In this document: positions 25,391 to 34,372 of the stretch, one piece after another | Layout of the letters: each line of letters starts with the position of its first letter | Position numbering within the stretch: position 1 is the first letter of the stretch | DNA from: Candidatus Scatomonas pullistercoris | GTDB taxonomy: Bacteria; Bacillota; Clostridia; Lachnospirales; Lachnospiraceae | DNA length: 64,000 nucleotides | Reading direction: 5' to 3' | Assembly (NCBI GenBank): GCA_018713515.1 | Contig: DVOO01000013.1 | Location: 62,001-126,000, forward strand | Program-made: the position numbers and the translations under genes | The notes under the pieces: generated by a model | Databases searched by the model: none | What the model saw: only the letters and a program-made list of their open reading frames with translations | Told to the model about the DNA's origin: nothing

Positions 25391-26767
25391 TTATTCGGCC
25401 AGATATGTTCTGTACTCCTCCAGCACCGGCTTCATGGCCTCCGCCCCCGGCGCTCCCAGGGTCATCCGCTTCTCCACACAGGTCTTCATGCTGATGGCCT
25501 CATAAATATCCTCCTCAAAGGCCGGGCAGAGCTTCCGGTACTCCTCCAGGGGCAGCTGATCCAGAGAACAGTTTTTCTCAATGCAGAGCAGCACCAGGCG
25601 GCCGATAATGCTGTGGGCATCCCGGAAGGGCACCCCTTTTCCAACCAGATAGTCGGCGGCATCCGTGGCGTTTGTAAACCCGTTTTTGGCGGAAGCCTCC
25701 ATCACATCCTCCCGGAACTTTATGGTGGCAAGCATTCCCTCAAACAGGGCCAGACAGCCCTTCACCGTATCGATGGCATCAAAGGCCGGCTCCTTGTCCT
25801 CCTGCATATCCTTGTTGTAGGCCAGGGGCAGTCCCTTCATGGTGGTCAGAAGAGACATCAGCGCCCCGTAAACCCGGCCCGTCTTGCCCCGGACCAGCTC
25901 CGCGATGTCCGGATTTTTCTTCTGGGGCATAATGGAGCTTCCCGTGCTGTAGGCATCGTCAATCTCCACAAACCGGTATTCATTCGTATTCCAGATGATG
26001 ATCTCCTCGCAGAAGCGGCTCAGGTGCATCATAATCGTGGACAGGGCGGCCAGCAGCTCGATCACATAGTCCCGGTCGGACACGGAATCCATGCTGTTGC
26101 GGGTGGGCCCGTAAAAATCCAGGAGGGACGCCGTGTACGCCCGGTCCAGAGGGTAGGTGGTGCCGGCCAGGGCTCCCGCCCCCAGCGGGCAGTAGTTCAT
26201 CCGCTCATAAATATCGTGCAGCCTTCCCCGGTCCCGGCGGAACATTTCAAAATAAGCTCCCAGATGATGGGCAAGGGTCAGGGGCTGGGCCTTCTGCAGA
26301 TGGGTAAATCCCGGCATGTAGGTGTGCAGATGCTCCTCCATCAGCCGCTCGATGGTAACCAGCAGCTTCTTTAACAGAGCGTCCAGCTCCTGGATCTCGT
26401 CCCGGACGTACAGCTTCATGTCCAGAGCCACCTGATCGTTGCGGCTGCGGCCTGTATGCAGCTTCTTCCCCACATCTCCGATGCGGCTGATCAGATTCGC
26501 CTCCACAAAGCTGTGGATATCCTCATACTCTTCTGTGACGGGAAGTTTTCCGCTCTCCACATCCTCCAGGATTCCCTTAAGTCCTTCCTCAATCTTCTTC
26601 CCCTCTTCCTCTGTCAGGATTCCCTGCTTTGCCAGCATCTTCACATGGGCCAGACTTCCCCGGATATCCTGCCGGTAAAGCTTCCGGTCAAAGGTGATGG
26701 ATGCGTTGAAATTGTAGACCAGTTTGTCTGTCTCCTTGGTAAATCTTCCTCCCCAAAGCTGTGCCAT
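25391..26767 (-). CDS. argH: Argininosuccinate lyase
   Basis: The start at 26767 gives 458 residues, the usual family length; a longer frame upstream overlaps queH and is not supported. The fumarase/aspartase superfamily signature GSSIMPQKKNPD carries the mobile catalytic Ser loop, and THLQKAQP and TGRSRNDQ are substrate-binding motifs. It splits argininosuccinate into arginine and fumarate. argG is not in the window. It lies 25 bp after queH on the same strand. Confidence 0.95.
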   Translation of the reverse strand: MAQLWGGRFTKETDKLVYNFNASITFDRKLYRQDIRGSLAHVKMLAKQGILTEEEGKKIEEGLKGILEDVESGKLPVTEEYEDIHSFVEANLISRIGDVGKKLHTGRSRNDQVALDMKLYVRDEIQELDALLKKLLVTIERLMEEHLHTYMPGFTHLQKAQPLTLAHHLGAYFEMFRRDRGRLHDIYERMNYCPLGAGALAGTTYPLDRAYTASLLDFYGPTRNSMDSVSDRDYVIELLAALSTIMMHLSRFCEEIIIWNTNEYRFVEIDDAYSTGSSIMPQKKNPDIAELVRGKTGRVYGALMSLLTTMKGLPLAYNKDMQEDKEPAFDAIDTVKGCLALFEGMLATIKFREDVMEASAKNGFTNATDAADYLVGKGVPFRDAHSIIGRLVLLCIEKNCSLDQLPLEEYRKLCPAFEEDIYEAISMKTCVEKRMTLGAPGAEAMKPVLEEYRTYLAE

Positions 26768-26792
26768 ATGCTTTCCTCTCTTTCTTCTCGTT

Positions 26793-27440
26793 CTATGCTT
26801 CCCGGGCAGATGCCCGCTGTTTTCTCTCCTGTGCCTCTTTTCTGGAAAAGACGCAGCCGCAGTAATCCTGCCTGTACAGGCCGTACTCCGCCGACAGTTC
26901 GATGGAGCGCTTGTAGCCGTCCCGCTTTTTAAAATCCGAAACCAGGTAGGGAACCTGAAACTCCTCTCCCAGGCGGATTCCAATTTCGTTGAGTTTTTCC
27001 GCGTTTTTCAGAGGACTGATGGAAAGGGTTGTTGTGAAATAATCGCAGTGAAGTTCCGCCGCTTTCTTCCCCGCCTCCCTGAGGCGCAGCTCGTAGCAGC
27101 GGAAGCATCTCTCCCCTCCCTCGGGAATGTCCTCCGTGCCCCGGACCTTCTCGTAGAACCGTCCGCAGTTGAAGGGTCCTTCCGCGAAATCCACCGGATG
27201 ATCCAGGGGCATTCGGCCAATCAGCCGCTTCTGCTCCTCCACCCGGTGGCGGTACTCTTCCTCCGGATAAATATTGGGATTATAATAAAATACAGTGATC
27301 CGGAAATATCTGGATAAGTATTCCAGCACATAGCTGCTGCAGGGAGCGCAGCAGCTGTGGAGAAGAAGAGAAGGCGTCCTCCCCTCCCCGCTTATCCCTT
27401 CCAGAATTTTGTCAAGCTCCTTCTGATAGTTTCTCTTCAT
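26793..27440 (-). CDS. queH: Epoxyqueuosine reductase QueH
   Basis: The start at 27440 (GGGAGAAAA upstream) gives 215 residues. Cysteine motifs typical of QueH (DUF208) are HSCCAPCSSYVLEYL near residue 30, CFRCYELRL near 105 and DYCGCVFS near 195; they bind a 4Fe-4S cluster and an adjacent iron. QueH performs the last step of queuosine synthesis in tRNA. Its start lies inside the 3' end of the upstream membrane-protein gene (29-nt overlap), so the two are coupled. Confidence 0.92.
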   Translation of the reverse strand: MKRNYQKELDKILEGISGEGRTPSLLLHSCCAPCSSYVLEYLSRYFRITVFYYNPNIYPEEEYRHRVEEQKRLIGRMPLDHPVDFAEGPFNCGRFYEKVRGTEDIPEGGERCFRCYELRLREAGKKAAELHCDYFTTTLSISPLKNAEKLNEIGIRLGEEFQVPYLVSDFKKRDGYKRSIELSAEYGLYRQDYCGCVFSRKEAQERKQRASAREA

Positions 27441-28467
27441 TTTTCTCCCTTCTGCGTCCAAAATAAAAATGGCCGATGATCGTCAGCACCGCGCAGAGAA
27501 ACAGTTCCACGTAGTAGCTGATGCCGCGGCTTAAGACCATGCCCGGCAGCACCCGTGCCGCTCCGAAAACGGATTCGAAGAGCCGCAGGAACAGGGTCTC
27601 GCTGGCGCCCATGCCCCCCGGCAGCGGCAGCATATCCGCCGAGACGGAAATGGAAGCCTGCAGGATCAGTATGGTCCCCGGCGAAGTGCCGGAAAGCCCG
27701 AAGGCCCGGAATACAAACCAGGTGGCGCCAAACAGCACGAACCGCTGAACCACAGAGAGAATAAAAACGAGAATCATCACCGGCACGTGGTCCTTGAAAA
27801 AGGAGGCTGTGGACTTGTAGCGGTCCATGGCCGCAGAAAGCTTTTCCACCCGACCTTCCTTATGCTTCATCAGTCTTTTTTTCTCCAGCCATCCCAGACC
27901 CTTGATCATCCCCTTCTTGGCCAGCGTGGGATGAAAAATAAACAGAATCAGCAGAAAACAGAAACCGCTGTTCAGAAACAGGCCCACGCCGAAAAGCGGC
28001 AGCACACCGTGAAAATACCTGCCCAGCAGCCCCTGTCCGAAGATGATCAGCCCGAAGCCCACCGCTACCAGCACCATCTTGTACATCAGGGTAACCAGCA
28101 GCATGATCAGGGAAGATACAGAGATCGGAACTTTTTCCTTCTTCATATAGTAAATCTGCATGGGAGGTCCTCCTCCGGCAAAGGGCGTGATATTACCGAA
28201 AAAATAGCCGATGCCGGAGAGCAGAAAACATTTGCCGAAGCCTACCGGCTGCCGGATCCTTCCCATCATAATCCGGATAATCAGCGCTCCAAGGGCGATA
28301 AACGCCAGCACGCAGAAGACGGCGCCCAGAAGCCAGCGCCCGTCGGTTTTCATCATGCTCGCTCCCAGGTCATCTATATTCTCACCTCTCAGTACTCCCA
28401 CAACCGTCAGAAGGAAAACGGCCGCCAGAAATATAAGGTTCACAATCCGTTTCTTTTTGTCTCTCAC
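27412..28467 (-). CDS. Lysylphosphatidylglycerol synthase-type flippase domain membrane protein
   Basis: A 351-residue polytopic membrane protein of the YbhN/AglD/MprF-N-terminal type, with about eight predicted helices. Characteristic segments: GYFFGNITPFAGGGPPMQIYYM (starting near residue 87) and LPLPGGMGASETLF near residue 285. It lacks the MprF synthase domain. The family moves lipids or lipid-linked molecules across the membrane; substrate unknown. It precedes and overlaps queH. Confidence 0.85.
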   Translation of the reverse strand: MRDKKKRIVNLIFLAAVFLLTVVGVLRGENIDDLGASMMKTDGRWLLGAVFCVLAFIALGALIIRIMMGRIRQPVGFGKCFLLSGIGYFFGNITPFAGGGPPMQIYYMKKEKVPISVSSLIMLLVTLMYKMVLVAVGFGLIIFGQGLLGRYFHGVLPLFGVGLFLNSGFCFLLILFIFHPTLAKKGMIKGLGWLEKKRLMKHKEGRVEKLSAAMDRYKSTASFFKDHVPVMILVFILSVVQRFVLFGATWFVFRAFGLSGTSPGTILILQASISVSADMLPLPGGMGASETLFLRLFESVFGAARVLPGMVLSRGISYYVELFLCAVLTIIGHFYFGRRREKNEEKLSEGA

Positions 28468-28644
28468 TCTCGTTCAATCCTTTGTACGGGGGACCGGCCC
28501 CTTTTAATCCATTCCCTATACTACCACAAAACACGGATCGGGTAAAGAAGTCAATTATTTCCGGAGATTTCTCCCTGTCGGATACTTATGGCCCTTTTTC
28601 CGCCGGCATCATATTATAGACTATAACACACAGGAGGTTCCCTC

Positions 28645-29415
28645 ATGGAATTACTGAAACTGGAACACATTTTTCTGTCCTACCATACGCCGGGCGGAGA
28701 GACGCCGGCGCTGCAGGACGTAAGCTTTTCCCTGGAGCAGGGGGAATTTGCAGCCATCGTCGGACCCAGCGGCTGCGGAAAAAGCACTATTCTGAATCTG
28801 ATCGACCGTCTGCTTCCGCCTGAATCCGGAAATATTTTTATAGAAGGAAAACCGCTTGCGGATTCCCATCTGAATATCGGCTATATGCTGCAGAAGGACC
28901 ATCTTTTTGAGTGGCGGACCATTTACAGCAATGTGCTTCTGGGCCTGGAAATTCAGCACAAGCTTACGCCGGAGAACCGGGCGCGGGTGGAGGATATGCT
29001 GGAAGCCTACGGCCTGGCTCCCTTCCGGAATGCCCGTCCCTCAGAACTTTCCGGGGGCATGCGGCAGCGGGCCGCCCTGATCCGCACCCTGGCCCTGGAT
29101 CCGGCGCTTCTTCTGCTGGATGAGCCTTTCTCCGCCCTGGACTATCAGACCCGTCTCCATGTGGCCGATGATATCGGGCAGATCATCCGCCGCGAAAGGA
29201 AGACGGCGCTGCTGGTGACTCACGATATTTCCGAGGCCATCAGCATGGCGGACCGGGTGATCATTCTGTCCCCCCGCCCCGCCAGAGTCCGCCGCATTGT
29301 ACCCGTTTCCTTAAGCATTCCGGAACGGACGCCCATGCGCTCCCGGGAGGCACCGGAATTCAAAACGTATTTTAATCTGATCTGGAAGGAGTTAAACAGC
29401 CATGAAGGAGACTAG
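28645..29415 (+). CDS. ABC transporter ATP-binding protein (SsuB/TauB/NrtD type)
   Basis: A 256-residue ATPase: Walker A GPSGCGKST (residues 43-51), Q-loop near MLQKDH, signature ELSGGMRQR, Walker B LLLLDEPFSALD and H-loop LLVTHDISEA. It groups with importers of nitrate, sulfonates, taurine and thiamine precursors. A perfect CAGGAGG site precedes the ATG. It overlaps the permease gene by 14 nt. No substrate-binding protein gene is adjacent on either side. Confidence 0.9.
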   Translation: MELLKLEHIFLSYHTPGGETPALQDVSFSLEQGEFAAIVGPSGCGKSTILNLIDRLLPPESGNIFIEGKPLADSHLNIGYMLQKDHLFEWRTIYSNVLLGLEIQHKLTPENRARVEDMLEAYGLAPFRNARPSELSGGMRQRAALIRTLALDPALLLLDEPFSALDYQTRLHVADDIGQIIRRERKTALLVTHDISEAISMADRVIILSPRPARVRRIVPVSLSIPERTPMRSREAPEFKTYFNLIWKELNSHEGD

Positions 29416-30199
29416 CGCCCAGAAACTGTATCTGACAAAACTGAAACGGCAGAGGCGCCGGGTAACCGCCCTGCGCCTTTTTATTTTTGCGGGATTTCTG
29501 CTGCTGTGGGAGCTGGCCGCCCGCCGTGGCTGGATCGATTCCTTTATTTTCAGCAGTCCCTCCGGTCTGGCCCGCACGTTTTCCGATATGATCGCCGGAC
29601 AGTCCCTGGCTTCCCATATCGGCGTCACCATGGCTGAGACTCTGCTGAGCTTTTTTCTGGTGACCGTCCTGGCCGTATCGGCTGCGGTGCTGCTCTGGCT
29701 GTTTCCCGGGTTTGCCCGGGTATCAGAACCCTATCTGGTAGTGCTCAACAGCCTGCCAAAGTCCGCGCTGGCGCCTCTGCTCATCGTCTGGCTGGGTGCC
29801 AACATGCGGACCATTATCGTAGCCGGCATGTCCGTAGCCCTCTTCGGCTCCATCCTGAATCTTTATACCGGTTTCCGGGAGGTGGATCCCGACATGCTGA
29901 AGCTGATCCGCACTCTGGGCGGCGGCCGTGGAACGGCCCTGCGCAAAGTGGTTCTGCCCGCCTCCGTCCCCTATCTGATCAGCACCTTTAAGGTAAATAT
30001 CGGCCTCTGCCTGGTGGGGGTGGTCATCGGCGAGTTCATCGGGGCAAGAAAAGGCCTGGGTTACCTGATCATTTATGGCACCCAGGTCTTTAAACTCAAT
30101 ATGGTCATCCTGTCTATTGTCATTCTCTGCGTGATCGCCGTCGTTCTCTACGCCCTGCTGGGGCTGCTGGAAAAACGGTATCTTAAACGGAGGGGGTAA
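29402..30199 (+). CDS. ABC transporter permease (SsuC/TauC type)
   Basis: A 265-residue permease with about six predicted helices. The EAA loop is in ALRKVVLPASVPYLI near residue 185. It partners the ATPase encoded just upstream. Its 3' end overlaps the convergent larE gene by 17 nt. Confidence 0.88.
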   Translation: MKETSAQKLYLTKLKRQRRRVTALRLFIFAGFLLLWELAARRGWIDSFIFSSPSGLARTFSDMIAGQSLASHIGVTMAETLLSFFLVTVLAVSAAVLLWLFPGFARVSEPYLVVLNSLPKSALAPLLIVWLGANMRTIIVAGMSVALFGSILNLYTGFREVDPDMLKLIRTLGGGRGTALRKVVLPASVPYLISTFKVNIGLCLVGVVIGEFIGARKGLGYLIIYGTQVFKLNMVILSIVILCVIAVVLYALLGLLEKRYLKRRG

Positions 30200-31028
30200 G
30201 CTTTTCATCCATGCTGCCGGAGCGGAATCCCTCCAGATCCAGAGTGATATAGGCAAATCCCAGCCCTCTCATGATCTGGAGGATTTTTTTTGCTTCCCCG
30301 GCTGCCCGCAGAAGTTCCTCCAGTTCTACCTCCAGCCGCAGGATCTCCCCGTGAAGTCTGGCCCGCACCTGGCAGAACCCCAGCTTTCTGAGCGCTTCCT
30401 CCGCCTGCTCCAGCTTTTTCAGCTTTTCCGCCTCCAGACGGGCCCCGTAGGGGAGCCGGGTGGCCATGCAGGGAGAGGAGGGGCGTTCTGCCGTGGAAAT
30501 GCCCAGTTCTCCGGCATACCTGCGCACCTCCACCTTCGTAAATCCCGTATCCGCCAGAGGACTGGCAATCCCCAGTTCCCGGACGGCTTTCAGCCCCGGA
30601 CGGTATTCTCCCAGATCATCCGCGTTGCTTCCTTCGATCACCGTTTCCGCGCCCAATGCCTCCGCTTCTTTTAAGGCTTTCTGAAATAAAAGCCGTTTGC
30701 AGAGATAACAGCGGTCCGGAGGATTGTTCCGGATCTCCGGCAGTTCCGCCAGCTCGTCCACCGGGATCACTTTCTGTACCACTCCCGCCTCCGCGGCAGT
30801 CCTTTCAGCCGCCCGCATATCTGTCCGCGGATGCAGGGTCGTATCAAAGGTGAGGGCATACAGCTTTGTCCCTCTCTCCTCTGCCGCCTGCCTGGCCAGA
30901 TACAGAAGGAGGGAGCTGTCCGCTCCCCCTGAAAACGCCAGGCACACGTCCCTCTCTGCCAGTTTTCTCATCCGTTCCAAAAGCCGTTCCTTTTTCTGTT
31001 CCCACAGAATCCTGCTCTTATCTGTCAT
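30183..31028 (-). CDS. larE: ATP-dependent sacrificial sulfur transferase LarE
   Basis: A 281-residue protein with an N-terminal PP-loop (AFSGGADSSLLLYLA, residues 30-44) and the conserved cysteine in PSSPCMATRLPYG near residue 178. In LarE of the lactate racemase system this Cys donates its sulfur to the nickel-pincer nucleotide and becomes dehydroalanine. larA, larB and larC are not present nearby, so its physiological partner is unclear. It is followed upstream on the same strand, after 15 bp, by a DUF362 ferredoxin protein. Confidence 0.88.
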   Translation of the reverse strand: MTDKSRILWEQKKERLLERMRKLAERDVCLAFSGGADSSLLLYLARQAAEERGTKLYALTFDTTLHPRTDMRAAERTAAEAGVVQKVIPVDELAELPEIRNNPPDRCYLCKRLLFQKALKEAEALGAETVIEGSNADDLGEYRPGLKAVRELGIASPLADTGFTKVEVRRYAGELGISTAERPSSPCMATRLPYGARLEAEKLKKLEQAEEALRKLGFCQVRARLHGEILRLEVELEELLRAAGEAKKILQIMRGLGFAYITLDLEGFRSGSMDEKLTPSV

Positions 31029-31043
31029 TCGATTCCGTCCTTT

Positions 31044-32159
31044 TTATTTTACAGTCACCAGCTCATAGTCCATCGTGCCAAGCCCGATCTTCTCCGCATG
31101 TTCCAGGCAGGACCGCCAATTCGTATCCGGAGATACGGCATGGAAATAGTCGCCGTCCCCCCGGTGCGCCCCGGCCTCTCCAAGCAGGCTGTCCGCGATC
31201 ACCGGCTGAGCGTTCACCGCATCCACGCAGGCCTTATCCAGCGCTACCGGATCAAAGGAGGCAAACATTCCCACATCCGGAACAATGGGAGCGTCATTCT
31301 CCGCATGACAGTCGCAGAACGGCGATACATCCACCACTAAACTGATATGGAAGCAGGGCCGTCCGTCCACCACCGCCTTGGCGTACTCGGCGATCTTGCG
31401 GTTCATGATATCATTGGACTCGTCATAGGGCGGCACAACGGCATCCTGATGGCAGACGCCGATACAGCGCCCGCACCCTGCGCATTTGTCATGATCGATG
31501 GAAGCCTTTTTCTGTTCCAGCGTGATGGCGTCCTGGGCGCAGATTTTCGCGCACATGCCGCAGCCGATGCACTGCTCCTGATTGACATGCGGCTTTCCGT
31601 CGCAGTGCATTTCCATCTTGCCTGCCCGGGAGCCGCAGCCCATGCCGAGATTTTTCAGAGCTCCACCGAACCCGGCATTTTCATGTCCTTTGAAATGACT
31701 GAGGCTGATCAGGATGTCCGCGTCCATGATAGCCCGCCCGATCTTGGCATTTTTTACGTATTCTCCGCCCTTCACCGGCACTTCCACATCGTCCGTTCCT
31801 TTCAGTCCGTCCGCGATCAGGATATGGCAGCCTGTGGAAAACGGGGAAAATCCGTTGATGTAGGCAGCCTCTATGTGCTCCAGCGCATTTTTTCTGCTTC
31901 CCACATACAGCGTATTGCAGTCCGTGAGAAAGGGCTTTCCGCCCAGAGATTTTACTGTCTCCACCACAGTTCTGGCGTAATTCGGCCGCAGATAGGCCAG
32001 ATTTCCCAGCTCCCCGAAATGCATCTTGATGGCTGTAAATTTATTCTGGAAATCAATCTCCCCTATCCCCGCTTTTTTTATCAGCTTTTCCAGTTTCTGC
32101 GGAAGATTGACAGAGGTTCCCGTCCTCATATCGGTAAAATAAACCTTTGCTTTTCCCAT
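31044..32159 (-). CDS. DUF362 protein with two 4Fe-4S ferredoxin motifs
   Basis: The start is placed at 32159 after GGGAGGATAAAAGG, giving 371 residues. An N-terminal DUF362 domain contains LISLSHFKGHENAGFGGALKN-like glycine-rich sequence near residue 155. Residues about 190-245 carry CIGCGMCAKICAQDAI and CAGCGRCIGVCHQDAV, two 4Fe-4S sites. Such proteins are common in clostridia with unknown substrate. It lies between ilvA (23 bp upstream) and larE (15 bp downstream) in one direction. Confidence 0.88.
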   Translation of the reverse strand: MGKAKVYFTDMRTGTSVNLPQKLEKLIKKAGIGEIDFQNKFTAIKMHFGELGNLAYLRPNYARTVVETVKSLGGKPFLTDCNTLYVGSRKNALEHIEAAYINGFSPFSTGCHILIADGLKGTDDVEVPVKGGEYVKNAKIGRAIMDADILISLSHFKGHENAGFGGALKNLGMGCGSRAGKMEMHCDGKPHVNQEQCIGCGMCAKICAQDAITLEQKKASIDHDKCAGCGRCIGVCHQDAVVPPYDESNDIMNRKIAEYAKAVVDGRPCFHISLVVDVSPFCDCHAENDAPIVPDVGMFASFDPVALDKACVDAVNAQPVIADSLLGEAGAHRGDGDYFHAVSPDTNWRSCLEHAEKIGLGTMDYELVTVK

Positions 32160-32182
32160 CCTTTTATCCTCCCTGATGCGGA

Positions 32183-33394
32183 TCACAGATTAGCCCGCAC
32201 CTGCTTCGGCTTATAACCCGCATCCTCCAGAGCCCGGATAATCTTCATCTTGTGCTCTGTGCCGAATGCCTCCATGGTAATCTTCAGTTCCACCGCCGCA
32301 TTCCGGTTGGTGCTGTAGAACTGATTGTGCTCCAGCTTGATGACATTGCCCTGCGCCTCCGCGATGACGGCGGATACGCGGGTCAGCTCGCCCGGCTTAT
32401 CCGGCAGAAGCACCGAAATGGTAAAGATCCTGTCTCTGGCGATCAGGCCGTTCTGCACCACCGAGGACATGGTGATCACATCCATATTGCCGCCGCTTAA
32501 GATGGACACCACCTTTTTGCCCTTTACATCCAGATGTTTGAGGGCGGCCACGGTCAGCAGTCCTGAATTTTCCACGATCATCTTGTGATTTTCCACCATA
32601 TCCAGAAAAGCCACCACCAGCTCATCGTCCTCCACGGTCAGAATCCCGTCCAGGTGCTCCTGCAGATAGGGAAAAATCTGTTCGCCGGGGCGCTTTACCG
32701 CCGTACCGTCGGCTATGGTGTTCACATAGGGAAGGGTGGTCACCTCTCCCTTCTCCAGAGATACCTGCATGCAGTTGGCTCCTGCCGGCTCCACGCCGAT
32801 CACCTTAATATTGGGATTCAGAAGCTTTGCCAGGGTGGAAACGCCGGTGGCCAGGCCGCCGCCTCCGATGGGCACCAGGATATAGTCCACCAGCGGAAGA
32901 TCCTTGACGATTTCCATGGCGATGGTTCCCTGCCCCGTGGCCACGGTCAGGTCATCAAATGGATGGATAAAGGTATAGCCATGCTCCTCCGCCAGGGCCA
33001 GGGCCTTCTCGCAGGCCTCATCGTACACATCCCCGTACAGCACCACCTCGGCGCCGTAGCTCTTGGTCCGCTCCACCTTGATCAGCGGCGTGGTGGTTGG
33101 CATGACAATGACTGCCTTTACGCCGAAGGCCTTGGCGGCATAGGCCACGCCCTGGGCATGATTTCCCGCCGAGGCGGTGATCAGTCCCTTCTCCCGCTCC
33201 TCGGAACTTAAGGTGCTGATCTTATAGTAGGCCCCCCGTATCTTGTACGCTCCTGTCACCTGCATATTTTCCGGCTTCAGATAGACCCGGTTGCCGGTCT
33301 GCTGGCTGAAATACTCGCTGTACACCAGCTTTGTCTCCTGGGTTACCCTTTTTACAATCTCCGAGGCTTCCTCAAATTTGTCCAATGTGAGCAT
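32183..33394 (-). CDS. ilvA: Threonine ammonia-lyase
   Basis: A 403-residue fold-II PLP enzyme. The PLP lysine is in TGAYKIRGAYYKI near residue 52; SAGNHAQGVAYAAK and PIGGGGLATGVS are PLP-phosphate loops. Residues about 330-403 form an ACT domain (FTISVLLPDKPGELTRVS). It deaminates threonine to 2-oxobutanoate. The short length and single ACT domain suit a catabolic/Firmicutes form. It starts 24 bp after ftsY. Confidence 0.92.
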   Translation of the reverse strand: MLTLDKFEEASEIVKRVTQETKLVYSEYFSQQTGNRVYLKPENMQVTGAYKIRGAYYKISTLSSEEREKGLITASAGNHAQGVAYAAKAFGVKAVIVMPTTTPLIKVERTKSYGAEVVLYGDVYDEACEKALALAEEHGYTFIHPFDDLTVATGQGTIAMEIVKDLPLVDYILVPIGGGGLATGVSTLAKLLNPNIKVIGVEPAGANCMQVSLEKGEVTTLPYVNTIADGTAVKRPGEQIFPYLQEHLDGILTVEDDELVVAFLDMVENHKMIVENSGLLTVAALKHLDVKGKKVVSILSGGNMDVITMSSVVQNGLIARDRIFTISVLLPDKPGELTRVSAVIAEAQGNVIKLEHNQFYSTNRNAAVELKITMEAFGTEHKMKIIRALEDAGYKPKQVRANL

Positions 33395-33417
33395 GTCTGT
33401 TCCTTCTTTCTCTTCTC

Positions 33418-34359
33418 TTATTCCTGATCCGGCTGGATGTTAAACAGCGCGTTCACAAACTGATCCGGATCAAACTTCTGCAGGTCATCAATCGTCTCTC
33501 CCACCCCGATATATTTTACCGGAATGTCCAGCTCCGACTGGATCGCCACCGCGATCCCGCCCTTGGCCGTCCCGTCCAGTTTCGTAAGGATGATTCCTGT
33601 CACATTGGCGGCCTCCTTAAACTGCCGGGCCTGGGCCAGAGCATTCTGGCCGGTGGTGCCGTCCAGGACCACCAGCGTCTCCAGGTAGGCCTCCGGATAT
33701 TCCTTGGCCAGAATCCGGTATATCTTCTTAAGTTCTTCCATCAGATTTTTCTTATTATGCAGGCGCCCCGCCGTGTCGCAGAGCAGCACATCCGCGTCCC
33801 TGGCCTTGGCCGCTGCCACCGCGTCATAGACCACAGATGCGGGATCGGCCCCCGGCTGGCCGCCGATGATCTCCACGCCGGCCCGGTTAGCCCAGCCTGT
33901 CAGCTGCTCCCCGGCTGCCGCCCGGAAGGTGTCAGCCGCCGCCAGGATCACCTTTTTCCCCTGCTCCTTCAGCTTGCCGGCCAGCTTGCCCACAGAGGTG
34001 GTCTTTCCCACTCCGTTGACGCCGATAACCAGCACCACCGACTTGCGGTTCTCGAATTCATAGGCCGTCTCTCCCACGGCCATCTGATTCTTGATGCTGT
34101 CGATCAGAAGCTGTTTGCACTCGGAAGGCTCTTTAATATGGCGCTCCGACACTTCCATTTTCAGGTTGGAAATAATCCTGGTGGTTGTATTGATGCCGAT
34201 GTCTCCCATCACCAGGATTTCCTCAATCTCCTCATAGAAATCCTCGTCAATGCTGGAGAAACCGCTGAAAATCGAATCGATGCCCGATACAATGCTGTTT
34301 CTGGTCTTGCTTAATCCCCGGACCAGCCGTCGGAAAAAACCCACTTTCTCTTCTCCCAT
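33418..34359 (-). CDS. ftsY: Signal recognition particle receptor FtsY
   Basis: A 313-residue SRP GTPase lacking the long acidic A domain of enterobacterial FtsY. The N domain is followed by G motifs GVNGVGKTTSVGKLAGKL, DTAGRLHNKKNLMEEL and TKLDGTAKGG. It docks SRP-ribosome complexes at the membrane. It is 13 bp after smc. Confidence 0.97.
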   Translation of the reverse strand: MGEEKVGFFRRLVRGLSKTRNSIVSGIDSIFSGFSSIDEDFYEEIEEILVMGDIGINTTTRIISNLKMEVSERHIKEPSECKQLLIDSIKNQMAVGETAYEFENRKSVVLVIGVNGVGKTTSVGKLAGKLKEQGKKVILAAADTFRAAAGEQLTGWANRAGVEIIGGQPGADPASVVYDAVAAAKARDADVLLCDTAGRLHNKKNLMEELKKIYRILAKEYPEAYLETLVVLDGTTGQNALAQARQFKEAANVTGIILTKLDGTAKGGIAVAIQSELDIPVKYIGVGETIDDLQKFDPDQFVNALFNIQPDQE

Positions 34360-34372
34360 GCTCTGCCGCCTC

